This document shows, in pieces, positions 30,815 to 40,600 of a DNA stretch of 53,149 bases. A program made the position numbers and the translations under genes. Within the stretch, counting starts at the first letter, position 1. Each line of letters begins with the position of its first letter. This DNA comes from UBA1764 sp045642565 (GTDB taxonomy: Bacteria > Bacillota > Clostridia > Peptostreptococcales > Anaerovoracaceae), in assembly GCA_045642565.1 (NCBI GenBank), contig JAZUJE010000007.1:1-53149 (forward strand). Reading direction: 5' to 3'. The notes beneath the pieces are model-generated. The model saw nothing but the letters and a program-made list of their open reading frames with translations, searched no databases and was not told the origin of the DNA.

Positions 30815-32878
30815 CTATTTATTAATTTTGTCGACGAGACTGTCTGGCAGCTTTTCGAAGTGATCCATCTGCATTACATAGTTTCCTCTGCCTTGCGTCT
30901 TAGATCTTAAATCTGTAGCATAACCAAACATTTCAGCAAGAGGAACCATTGCATGTACAGATACTGCTCCGTTGAACATATCTGTTCCTTCAATCTTACC
31001 TCTTCTTCCGCTGATATCTCCAATTACATCTCCCATATATTCTTCCGGAGCTGTAACTTCGACCTTAAAAATTGGCTCAAGCAGAACAGGCTTTGCTTTT
31101 TTTACGGCTTCTCTAAGAGCCATAGAAGCAGCAATCTTAAATGCCATTTCACTGGAGTCTACTTCGTGATAAGAACCATCGAATAATTCGACGCCCATAT
31201 CTACGAGAGGGAAACCCGCAAGTGGACCATTCTGCATGGCCTCCTGGACACCTTGATCGATTGGTGAAATATATTCTTTTGGAATAGCACCACCAACAAT
31301 CTTGTTGACAAATTCATATCCTTCGCCGGCCTGTCTTGGATAGATTCTGATCTTTACATGACCATATTGTCCATGTCCGCCGCTTTGCTTTGCATACTTA
31401 TTATCTTCGGTAGCTTCTGTTGTGATTGTTTCTTTGTAAGCAACTTGGGGCTTACCAACATTAGCTTCAACTTTAAATTCACGAAGAAGTCTGTCAACAA
31501 TAATTTCCAGATGAAGTTCGCCCATTCCGGCGATAATTGTTTGTCCGGTATCAGGATCTGTATAAGTTCTAAAAGTTGGATCTTCTTCTGCAAGTTTTGC
31601 AAGAGCTAAGCCCATCTTTTCTTGCCCGGCCTTTGTTTTAGGCTCGATGGCAATCTGAATAACCGGATCTGGAAATTGCATTGATTCCAGGATTATTTGA
31701 TGCTTTTCATCACAAAGTGTATCTCCGGTTGTAGTATCTTTAAGACCTACTGCTGCGGCGATATCGCCGGAGTAAACCGTTTCGATATCTTCTCTGTGAT
31801 TAGCGTGCATTTGTAGTATACGACCGATACGTTCTTTTTTACCCTTTACAGAGTTGTAAACATATGAGCCGCTGTCAAGTGTTCCACTATATACTCTGAA
31901 GAATGCAAGCTTACCTACGAATGGGTCTGCCATAATCTTGAATGCTAATGCTGAAAACGGAGCATTGTCATCAGATTTTCTATCTTCTTCTTTTCCTGTA
32001 TGTGGATGAACACCTACGATGGCCGGAATATCTAATGGGGATGGCATATAATCAACAACGCCGTCAAGTAATAACTGTACGCCTTTGTTCTTATATGCGG
32101 ATCCGCAAAATACCGGAACCATTTCATTCGCAATTGTCATTTTTCTGATAGTGGTTTTGATTTCTTTTTCGGTGAGTTCTTCGCCGTTAAGATATTTCTC
32201 CATCAAAACTTCATCATTTTCTGCAACTGCTTCAATCATTTTTTGACGGTATTCCTTAGCCTGATCTAACATATCAGCAGGAACATCTTCATCACGAATA
32301 TCTTGTCCAAGATCATCATAATAAACTTCAGCTCTCATTTTGATAAGGTCGATTACACCTTTAAATGTTGCTTCAACTCCGATTGGAAGTTGAACTGCTA
32401 CTGCAGGAGCCTTAAGTCTATCACGAATCATATCAAGCACATGATAGAAGTTTGCGCCCATGATATCCATCTTATTGATGAAAATCATTCTTGGAACTTT
32501 ATATTTTTCTGCCTGTCTCCAAACTGTTTCAGACTGTGGTTCAACACCGCCCTTTGCACAAAGAACTGTAACTGCACCATCAAGAACTCTTAAAGATCTT
32601 TCTACTTCTACAGTAAAGTCTACGTGACCCGGAGTATCAATAATATTGATTCTGTGGTTTTTCCACTGTGCTGTAGTTGCAGCAGAGGTAATTGTAATAC
32701 CTCTTTCCTGTTCTTGTTCCATCCAGTCCATGGTGGCTGTACCATCATGAGTTTCTCCAATTTTGTGAGTCTTTCCTGTATAGAACAGAATTCTTTCGGT
32801 TGTGGTTGTTTTCCCGGCATCAATGTGAGCCATGATACCGATGTTCCTTGTTTTCTCGAGTGAAAACTGTCTAGGCAT
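30815..32878 (-). CDS. fusA: Elongation factor G
   Basis: 687 residues, standard five-domain EF-G. G1 AHIDAGKTTTTERIL, G2 RGITITSAA, G3 DTPGHVDFT, G4 NKMD. Domain IV has the GGAIPKEYI loop and HGQYGHVKI. It catalyses translocation and, with RRF, ribosome recycling. It lies 12 nt after rpsG. The switch and decoding-loop regions look canonical; NKMDIMGANF replaces the common NKMDRxGADF. Confidence 0.99.
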   Translation of the reverse strand: MPRQFSLEKTRNIGIMAHIDAGKTTTTERILFYTGKTHKIGETHDGTATMDWMEQEQERGITITSAATTAQWKNHRINIIDTPGHVDFTVEVERSLRVLDGAVTVLCAKGGVEPQSETVWRQAEKYKVPRMIFINKMDIMGANFYHVLDMIRDRLKAPAVAVQLPIGVEATFKGVIDLIKMRAEVYYDDLGQDIRDEDVPADMLDQAKEYRQKMIEAVAENDEVLMEKYLNGEELTEKEIKTTIRKMTIANEMVPVFCGSAYKNKGVQLLLDGVVDYMPSPLDIPAIVGVHPHTGKEEDRKSDDNAPFSALAFKIMADPFVGKLAFFRVYSGTLDSGSYVYNSVKGKKERIGRILQMHANHREDIETVYSGDIAAAVGLKDTTTGDTLCDEKHQIILESMQFPDPVIQIAIEPKTKAGQEKMGLALAKLAEEDPTFRTYTDPDTGQTIIAGMGELHLEIIVDRLLREFKVEANVGKPQVAYKETITTEATEDNKYAKQSGGHGQYGHVKIRIYPRQAGEGYEFVNKIVGGAIPKEYISPIDQGVQEAMQNGPLAGFPLVDMGVELFDGSYHEVDSSEMAFKIAASMALREAVKKAKPVLLEPIFKVEVTAPEEYMGDVIGDISGRRGKIEGTDMFNGAVSVHAMVPLAEMFGYATDLRSKTQGRGNYVMQMDHFEKLPDSLVDKINK

Positions 32879-32890
32879 TTTTCACCCCTA

Positions 32891-33361
32891 TTACCATCTG
32901 TAATGTGCGAAAGCTCTGTTGGCTTCTGCCATACGATGTGTATCTTCCTTTTTCTTTACAGATGCACCTGTTTCGTTTGCTGCATCCATAAGTTCTTTAG
33001 CAAGTCTTTCGGCCATTGTCTTTTCACCACGAGCACGTGTGTATGTTGTAAGCCATCTAAGACCTAAAGTTTGGCGTCTATCTGGACGAACTTCGATAGG
33101 AACCTGATAGTTAGCACCACCGACTCTGCGAGCCTTAACTTCTACTTGTGGCATAATGTTATTCATTGCCTTTTCGAATACTTCGAGTGGTTCTTCACCT
33201 GTTTCAGCCTTAATCATATCGAAAGCGTCATAGACGATTTTTTGTGCTACACCCTTTTTTCCGTCGAGCATAATGCTGTTGATAAGCTTCGCTACAACAA
33301 CACTGCCGTAAACTGGATCAGGAAGCACTTCCCTATGAGGGACATTTCCTCTTCTTGGCAC
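32891..33361 (-). CDS. rpsG: 30S ribosomal protein S7
   Basis: 156 residues (MPRRGNVPHREVLPDPVYGS ... HRMAEANRAFAHYRW), the normal length. It binds the 3' major domain of 16S rRNA and organises the head of the 30S subunit. It starts with GTG at 33361, preceded by AAGGAGG. A hairpin (TTGCGC...GCGCAA) abuts this ribosome binding site; see 33362-33521. Confidence 0.98.
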   Translation of the reverse strand: MPRRGNVPHREVLPDPVYGSVVVAKLINSIMLDGKKGVAQKIVYDAFDMIKAETGEEPLEVFEKAMNNIMPQVEVKARRVGGANYQVPIEVRPDRRQTLGLRWLTTYTRARGEKTMAERLAKELMDAANETGASVKKKEDTHRMAEANRAFAHYRW

Positions 33362-33521
33362 TTAACTTTCCTCCTTGCGCACTTGGCGCAATTCACAGGT
33401 ACTCATATTTACATTTAAAAATATGTGGGCGCCTTTACATAGGGAACGAATCTATATGTAAGGGCACACTTGGTAACCCGATTAATAACTGTAATAAAAT
33501 TTAAAATTTTGTTTCTAAGAA
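33362..33521 (-). promoter_or_regulatory. Structured rpsL-rpsG intercistronic region, possible S7 autoregulatory site
   Basis: 160 nt between rpsL and rpsG without a gene. It folds into at least two hairpins: CCTTACATA paired with TATGTAAaGG around 33431-33463, and TTGCGC-5 nt-GCGCAA at about 33375-33391, directly before and overlapping AAGGAGG. In E. coli S7 represses its own translation at this same intercistronic place; the sequences are not alike, so the parallel is positional only. Confidence 0.45.
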
Positions 33522-33938
33522 TTACTTCTTCTTTGGACGTTTTGCACCATACTTTGAACGAGCTTGTCCTCTGTTGGCAACGCCAGCGGTATCAAGAGTA
33601 CCACGAATGATGTGATATCTTACACCAGGGAGATCCTTAACTCTTCCGCCTCTGATCATAACTACAGAGTGTTCCTGCAGATTGTGACCTTCGCCCGGAA
33701 TATAAGCAGTAACTTCCATGCCGTTTGTTAAACGTACACGAGCAACTTTTCTTAAAGCTGAGTTAGGTTTCTTAGGAGTTACAGTCTTTACAGAAGTGCA
33801 TACGCCTCTTTTCTGAGGTGCCTTTGTTTCAGTAGGTACTCTTTTGATGGAGTTCATACTTCTTAAGAGTGCAGGGCTGTTAGACTTTTTCTTCTCAGTA
33901 GATCTACCTTCTCTTACCAATTGATTAATGGTTGGCAT
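33522..33938 (-). CDS. rpsL: 30S ribosomal protein S12
   Basis: 138 residues, with the conserved TPKKPNSALRKVARVRL (Lys43 and Lys88 positions both wild type for streptomycin sensitivity), YIPGEGHNLQEHSVV and RGGRVKDLPGVRYHIIRG. It takes part in decoding at the A site. It follows rpoC after 152 nt. Confidence 0.98.
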   Translation of the reverse strand: MPTINQLVREGRSTEKKKSNSPALLRSMNSIKRVPTETKAPQKRGVCTSVKTVTPKKPNSALRKVARVRLTNGMEVTAYIPGEGHNLQEHSVVMIRGGRVKDLPGVRYHIIRGTLDTAGVANRGQARSKYGAKRPKKK

Positions 33939-34031
33939 TCTTTATTTTCTTCTCCTTTCCTTTGTATTTGCTGCTTTTCAGGCGCATTGTTTCGGCTTTT
34001 TTCGCGCACGAAAATATACGCACATAGTGCA

Positions 34032-34060
34032 ACAGGAGTAGTGTATCACACTACTCCTGT
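34032..34060 (-). other. Perfect 13-bp hairpin between rpoC and rpsL
   Basis: ACAGGAGTAGTGT and its exact complement around a 3-nt loop. No T-run follows on the minus strand, so it does not look like a standard terminator; an RNase processing site or a protein-binding element is more likely. TTGACA sits at its upstream edge. Confidence 0.6.
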
Positions 34061-34090
34061 CAATGCAAGTACCATATTTAGTATATTTGA

Positions 34091-37000
34091 CTATTCTTCA
34101 GCCTCATCATCTTCGGTATATTGAGCATAATTCTCCATATACTCGGTATTTGCGCCATAATCGACTTCTACCTCTTTATAGCGTTTCATACCGGTTCCGG
34201 CCGGAATCAGCTTACCGATAATAACGTTTTCTTTGAGACCTTCGAGGTGGTCAACCTTTCCTTTAATTGCAGCATCTGTAAGAACTTTTGTTGTCTCCTG
34301 GAAGGATGCAGCTGAAAGGAAGGAATTTGTTGCCAAGGAAGCCTTGGTAATACCAAGAAGTTCTCTTGATGCAACTGCCTTAGCCTGCCCTTTTCCAAGA
34401 GCTTCATTAGCCTCGAGCAATTCCCAATATGTGTAAAGAGCACCAGGTAATAAGTTTGTATCCCCAGAGTCTTCAATCTTGTACTTTGAAAGCATCTGTG
34501 AAGTGATAACTTCTACATGCTTATCATTAATATCTACACCTTGCTGACGGTATACACGCTGTACTTCTTTAAGTAAGTATTGATATACACCTTCAACTCC
34601 ATTCAGACGAAGGATATCATGTGGGTCGAGTGGACCTTGAGTGATGCCTTCTCCGGCATGGATATAACTACCTTCGGAAACTCTGAGACGAGCACCATAA
34701 GGAATTGTGTAGGTTCTTTCTTCTTCGCCGCGAATAGTAACTTCGGTTTTGTTGTTTGGAAGTGATTCTATCTTAACAACTGTTCCGTCTGCTTCGCAAA
34801 TTTCTGCAACACCCTTTGGCTTACGAGCTTCGAAAAGTTCCTCGACTCTCGGAAGACCCTGAGTGATATCACCAGATGCACCGCCGGCTACACCACCAGT
34901 ATGGAATGTTCTCATTGTAAGCTGTGTACCAGGCTCACCAATAGATTGTGCTGCGATAATACCAACAGCTTCTCCACGATGTACATGTTCGCCTGTTGCA
35001 AGGTTGCGGCCATAGCATTTAGCACAAACACCGTGTTTGCACTTGCATGTCATGACAGATCTAATTGATACAGCTTCGATTCCGGCATCTTCAATAGCCT
35101 TAGCTTGAGCTTCTGTAATTTCGCAGTCAGCTTCTGCAATAACTTCTCCTGTGTTTGGATCAACAACATCATTGAGTGCTGTTCTTCCTTCTACTCTGAG
35201 GCGAAGTGGTTCGATAACTTCTTTGCCATCGGTGAAGGCTCTTACTTCTATACCTTCATCTGTGCCGCAGTCATCTTCTGTAACGATTACATTATGAGAT
35301 ACATCTACAAGACGACGTGTAAGGTAACCAGAGTCTGCTGTACGAAGAGCAGTATCTGCAAGACCTTTTCTCGCACCGTTAGCAGAAATGAAGTATTCCA
35401 TGATTGAAAGACCTTCTCTGAAGTTAGCCTTAATTGGAACTTCGATTGTCTTACCTGTAGCGGAGCCCATCAGACCACGCATACCACCAATCTGCTTAAT
35501 CTGGTTCTTAGAACCACGCGCACCTGAATCAGCCATGATAAAGAGGTTGTTATCAAGCGGCAGATTTTCCATAAGGTTGTCTGCAACTTCATCTGTTGCT
35601 TTATGCCAAATCTCGAGAACCTTTTCATAACGTTCATTGTTTGACATAAGTCCCATATGATAGAACTCTTGATACTTATCAACCTTTTCCTGAGCAGCAG
35701 CGATGATTTCATCTTTGCCAGGAGCCTTAAGCATATCTTCAATTGAAATTGTTACAGCAGCTTTTGTTGAATACTTGTAACCTGTTGCCTTGATGTAGTC
35801 AAGCATCTTAACAGTTTCTGTATTAGCATGCTTCTTGAAACAGTGATCGATAATCTGTGTAAGTTGTTTCTTACCACAGAGGAAATCAATCTCAAGACCG
35901 TAAGGATCTTTTTCTCTATCTACAAAGCCAAGGTCTTGTGGAATACCTTCGTTGAAAATAAATCTTCCAACAGTTGATTCAACAAGATGGTTATCACGCA
36001 TTACTTTTACTTTCGCATGGATGCCGACATTGCCTGTATGGTAAGCCATAAGCATTTCATCCATATCGCAGAAAACTTTGCCGTCACCTTTTTCAGCACC
36101 ATCAAGATTTCTCATACCTTCTGGCATGCCAGGGTTTGTAAGGTAATAAGAACCAAGAATCATATCCTGTGTTGGTGTTGTAATAGGAGAACCATCCTTT
36201 GGAGCAAGAATGTTATTTACTGATAACATTAAGAATCTTGCTTCGGCCTGAGCCTCTACTGAAAGAGGAACATGGACAGCCATCTGGTCTCCGACGAAGT
36301 CGGCATTGTATGCTGTACATGCAAGTGGGTGAAGCTTAATAGCTTTACCTTCAACAAGTACAGGTTCAAATGCCTGAATACCAAGTCTATGAAGTGTAGG
36401 AGCTCTGTTAAGAAGAACAGGATGATCTTTGATAATGTCATCAAGTACATCCCAAACTTCCGGGCGAACCTTTTCTACCATTCTCTTTGCAGACTTAATA
36501 TTATGAGCAGACCCTTGTTCTACAAGCTTTTGCATAATGAAAGGCTTAAACAGTTCGAGAGCCATCTTCTTTGGAAGACCGCACTGATAGAACTTAAGTT
36601 CTGGGCCTACAACAATTACTGAACGGCCGGAGTAGTCAACACGCTTACCAAGTAAGTTCTGACGGAAACGTCCCTGCTTACCTTTAAGCATATCAGAAAG
36701 TGACTTAAGTGGTCTTCCGCCAGGACCTGTAACGGCTCTGCCACGACGACCATTATCGATTAATGCATCGACAGCTTCCTGAAGCATTCTCTTTTCGTTT
36801 CTAACAATAATGTCAGGAGCGCCAAGCTCAAGTAATCTCTTGAGACGATTATTTCTGTTGATTACTCTTCTATATAAATCATTTAAATCTGATGTTGCAA
36901 ATCTGCCACCATCGAGCTGCACCATAGGACGAAGGTCTGGAGGTATTACAGGAACAACTTCCATAACCATCCATTCAGGACGATTGCCGGCATTTCTAAG

Positions 37001-37642
37001 AGCTTCAACGACTTCAAGTCTTCTTACGATCTTAATCTTCTTTTGTCCTTGAGCTTTTTTAAGTTGATCTCTTAAATCAGCAGAAAGTTCGTCAAGGTCG
37101 ATAGCTGTGAGAAGCTCTCTTATTGCAGCGCCGCCCATAGCAGCTTTAAACTCGTTACCGAATTCATCTCTCTTTTCTCTATATTCCTGTTCGGAAAGAA
37201 CTTGCTTATATGCAAGTGTTGTTTCACCAGGATCGGTGACAATATAAGCAGCGAAATAGAGAACTTTCTCCAAGCTTGATGGAGACATATCAAGAACAAC
37301 ACCTATTCTTGAAGGAATGCCCTTAAAGTACCAGATATGAGAAACAGGTGTAGCCAGTTCGATATGGCCCATTCTTTCTCTTCTAACTTTTGCTTTTGTT
37401 ACTTCTACTCCGCAACGATCGCAAACGATACCCTTATATCTGATTCTTTTATATTTACCGCAGTGGCACTCCCAGTCTTTAGTTGGTCCGAAAATCTTTT
37501 CACAGAAAAGACCATCTTTTTCAGGCTTGAGTGTTCTGTAGTTAATTGTTTCCGGCTTTTTAACTTCGCCGCGTGACCAGCTTAAAATCTTCTCGGTGGA
37601 AGCCAGGCTAATCTGTAATGATTCAAAATTACTTAATTCCAT
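34091..37642 (-). CDS. rpoC: RNA polymerase subunit beta'
   Basis: 1183 residues, full length for Firmicutes. The N-terminal zinc site is CHCGKYKRIRYKGIVCDRC; the second zinc site is CKCKHGVCAKCYGRNLATG. The switch, bridge helix and trigger loop (NFREGLSIMEYFISANGARKG, ALRTADSGYLTRRL) are canonical, as is VGIIAAQSIGEPGTQLTMRTFHTGG. The catalytic Mg-binding loop, however, reads NADFVGDQMAVH: residue 450 is Val (GTC, minus strand, 36293-36295) where all functional enzymes have Asp (NADFDGD). Either a base-call or assembly error (GAC to GTC) or a dead copy; the intact rest argues for an error. It lies 15 nt after rpoB. Confidence 0.97.
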   Translation of the reverse strand: MELSNFESLQISLASTEKILSWSRGEVKKPETINYRTLKPEKDGLFCEKIFGPTKDWECHCGKYKRIRYKGIVCDRCGVEVTKAKVRRERMGHIELATPVSHIWYFKGIPSRIGVVLDMSPSSLEKVLYFAAYIVTDPGETTLAYKQVLSEQEYREKRDEFGNEFKAAMGGAAIRELLTAIDLDELSADLRDQLKKAQGQKKIKIVRRLEVVEALRNAGNRPEWMVMEVVPVIPPDLRPMVQLDGGRFATSDLNDLYRRVINRNNRLKRLLELGAPDIIVRNEKRMLQEAVDALIDNGRRGRAVTGPGGRPLKSLSDMLKGKQGRFRQNLLGKRVDYSGRSVIVVGPELKFYQCGLPKKMALELFKPFIMQKLVEQGSAHNIKSAKRMVEKVRPEVWDVLDDIIKDHPVLLNRAPTLHRLGIQAFEPVLVEGKAIKLHPLACTAYNADFVGDQMAVHVPLSVEAQAEARFLMLSVNNILAPKDGSPITTPTQDMILGSYYLTNPGMPEGMRNLDGAEKGDGKVFCDMDEMLMAYHTGNVGIHAKVKVMRDNHLVESTVGRFIFNEGIPQDLGFVDREKDPYGLEIDFLCGKKQLTQIIDHCFKKHANTETVKMLDYIKATGYKYSTKAAVTISIEDMLKAPGKDEIIAAAQEKVDKYQEFYHMGLMSNNERYEKVLEIWHKATDEVADNLMENLPLDNNLFIMADSGARGSKNQIKQIGGMRGLMGSATGKTIEVPIKANFREGLSIMEYFISANGARKGLADTALRTADSGYLTRRLVDVSHNVIVTEDDCGTDEGIEVRAFTDGKEVIEPLRLRVEGRTALNDVVDPNTGEVIAEADCEITEAQAKAIEDAGIEAVSIRSVMTCKCKHGVCAKCYGRNLATGEHVHRGEAVGIIAAQSIGEPGTQLTMRTFHTGGVAGGASGDITQGLPRVEELFEARKPKGVAEICEADGTVVKIESLPNNKTEVTIRGEEERTYTIPYGARLRVSEGSYIHAGEGITQGPLDPHDILRLNGVEGVYQYLLKEVQRVYRQQGVDINDKHVEVITSQMLSKYKIEDSGDTNLLPGALYTYWELLEANEALGKGQAKAVASRELLGITKASLATNSFLSAASFQETTKVLTDAAIKGKVDHLEGLKENVIIGKLIPAGTGMKRYKEVEVDYGANTEYMENYAQYTEDDEAEE

Positions 37643-37657
37643 TTGACTTCCTCCTTT

Positions 37658-40600
37658 CTAAAATGAGTCACCAGGGAATTCTTCTTCAGGTTCATCGAAT
37701 TCACTTTCGTCTTCGACATATTCGCCGGTTTCATCTACTTCACTGAATCCGGAATCTTCTCCGAAGAATTCATCTTCACCTTCTCTTGGGAAATTGTCCT
37801 TAATCTGGTTGAAGTTTGTGATTGCATCAAGATCTGCATCTTCGCTCATCTCGATTTCATTGCCTTCACCATCAAGAACCTTTACATCCAGTGACAAGCT
37901 CTGCATTTCTTTAATAAGAACTCTGAAGCTTTCTGGGATACCAGGATCAGGGATATTTTCATTTTTAACGATAGCTTCATAAGTCTTTACACGACCTATA
38001 ACGTCATCGGATTTTACTGTCAAGATTTCCTGAAGTGTGTATGCAGCACCATAAGCTTCAAGTGCCCAAACTTCCATTTCACCAAATCTCTGGCCACCGA
38101 ACTGAGCTTTACCACCAAGTGGTTGCTGAGTTACAAGTGAGTACGGGCCGGTTGATCTTGCGTGAATCTTATCATCAACAAGATGGTGAAGCTTTAACAT
38201 ATACATGACACCAACAGTAACCGGGTTATCAAACCACTCGCCTGTGCGGCCATCTCTTAATCTAAGCTTACCTGTTTCCGGATATCCGCATTCTTTAAGT
38301 AAATCAATTACGTCTGTTTCTGTTGCACCATCGAATACAGGAGTTGAAATGTACCAACCCTTCTTCTTTGCTGCAAGACCAAGGTGAACCTCGAGTACCT
38401 GTCCAATGTTCATACGAGAAGGAACGCCTAATGGATTTAACATTACCTGAAGTGGTGTACCATCTTCAGTAAATGGCATATCTTCTACAGGAAGGATTCT
38501 TGAAATAACACCCTTGTTACCATGACGACCAGCCATCTTATCGCCGACCTGAATCTTTCTCTTAGTTGCGATATAAACACGAACTAATTTGTTTACGCCA
38601 GGAGAAAGTTCATCGTTTTGCTCACGGCTGAAAATCTTTACATCAACAACGATACCGGTTTCGCCATGAGGAACTCTAAGAGATGTATCTCTAACATCTC
38701 TTACCTTTTCGCCGAAAATTGCACGAAGCAATTTTTCTTCAGCTGTCGGATCTGTTTCACCCTTAGGTGTAACTTTACCTACCAGGATGTCTGATGAATC
38801 TACTTCGGCACCGATTCTAACGATACCATACTCATCTAAGTCTTTAAGAGCATCTTCACCAACGTTTGGAATTTCTCTTGTGATTTCTTCTGGTCCGAGT
38901 TTAGTATCACGAGCTTCAATTTCGTGTTCTTCAATGTGGATAGATGTAAGTACATCATCCATAATTAATTTTTCATTAAGAATTACAGCGTCTTCGTAGT
39001 TGTAACCTTCCCAAGTCATGAAACCAATAAGAAGGTTTCTTCCGAGAGAAACTTCACCGTCAGCTGTGCAAGGACCATCAGCAATAATTTCTTCAGCTTC
39101 AACATGTTCGTTGTGAGCAACTATTGGCTTTTGGTTAATGCATGTGCCTTGGTTTGATCTCTTATACTTAAGAAGTTCATAAGTATCTTGTCCACCCTCG
39201 TCAGCATCAATAACAATCTTAACTGCATCTACGAATGAAACTGTACCAGAACGTTTAGCAACTACGCAAACACCTGAATCGTGAGCTGCCTGAGCTTCAA
39301 CACCTGTGCCAACATAAGGAGCTTCACTAACGAGAAGTGGAACTGCCTGACGTTGCATGTTAGAACCCATGAGCGCACGGTTAGCGTCATCATTTTCCAA
39401 GAAAGGAATCATTGCTGTTGCAATAGATACTACCTGTCTTGGTGATACGTCCATATAATCAACCTGGTCTCTTGGATAAAGATTAATTTCACCAAGTTCA
39501 CCTCTGGCCATAACAAGAGCGTTTACAAATTTTCCGTTCTTATCAAGAGGCTCGTTAGCTTGTGCAACGATGAATGGTTCTTCTTCGTCAGCAGCAAGGT
39601 ATTCAATATCTCTTGTAACAAGACCTCTGCCTTTAATCACTTTTCTATAAGGCGTTTCGATGAAACCATATTGATTGATTACACCGTAAATTGTAAGTGA
39701 ACCGATAAGTCCGATATTAGGACCTTCTGGAGTTTCGATAGGACACATACGGCCGTAGTGTGAGTGGTGAATATCACGAACTTCGAATCCAGCTCTTTCT
39801 CTTGAAAGACCGCCAGGGCCCAATGCAGAAAGTCTTCTCTTATGAGTTAATTCTGAAAGTGGGTTTGTCTGGTCCATAAATTGTGACAGCTGTGAAGAAC
39901 CAAAGAATTCTTTAATAGCAGCTGTAACAGGACGAATATTCATAAGAGCCTGTGGTGTTGTCATCACAGTATCTTGAATAGTCATTTTTTCTCTTACTAC
40001 TCTTTCCATTCTTGCAAGACCAATTCTGAATTGGTTTTGAAGAAGTTCACCAACAGTTCTGAGTCTTCTGTTGCCAAGATGGTCGATGTCATCTGTTGAA
40101 CCGATACCATCAGGAAGTCCGAGTAAGTAAGAAACAGAAGCAACGATATCATCAAATATAATGTGCTTTGGTGATAATTCGTTTTTGTGAAGCTTTAAGA
40201 ACTTTGCAAAGCCATCATACCATTCAGTTTTTTCGGCTTTTGTTCTTGGAAGCTTGCCGTTCTTTTCTTCGTATTTTGCATAAAGCCCATTGAATGCAGG
40301 ATAAAATACTTGTTCAGGGAGTCTGTATTCTGCAGGGTTAAATTCAACAAAATCACTAAGAGGAACAAAGTTATTACCAATAACTTTTACAGCTTTTCCT
40401 TCTGTATGTTTGCTTTCTACCCAAACATATTCAAGTCCGGAGTTTTCAATCAGCTTAGCATCTTCTCTTGAAAGCTTTTTGCCTTTCTTGAAAATAATTT
40501 CGCCTGTTGCCGGATGAATAGCAGTATCCATCAAACGGCAACCAACGATTCTGTTTGCTAATCCTAACTTCTTGTTGTATTTATAGCGACCTACTTTTGC

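Noticed and set aside
34032..34060. rpoC terminator
   Set aside because: Perfect stem but no T-run on the minus strand, and rpsL downstream has no clear promoter.
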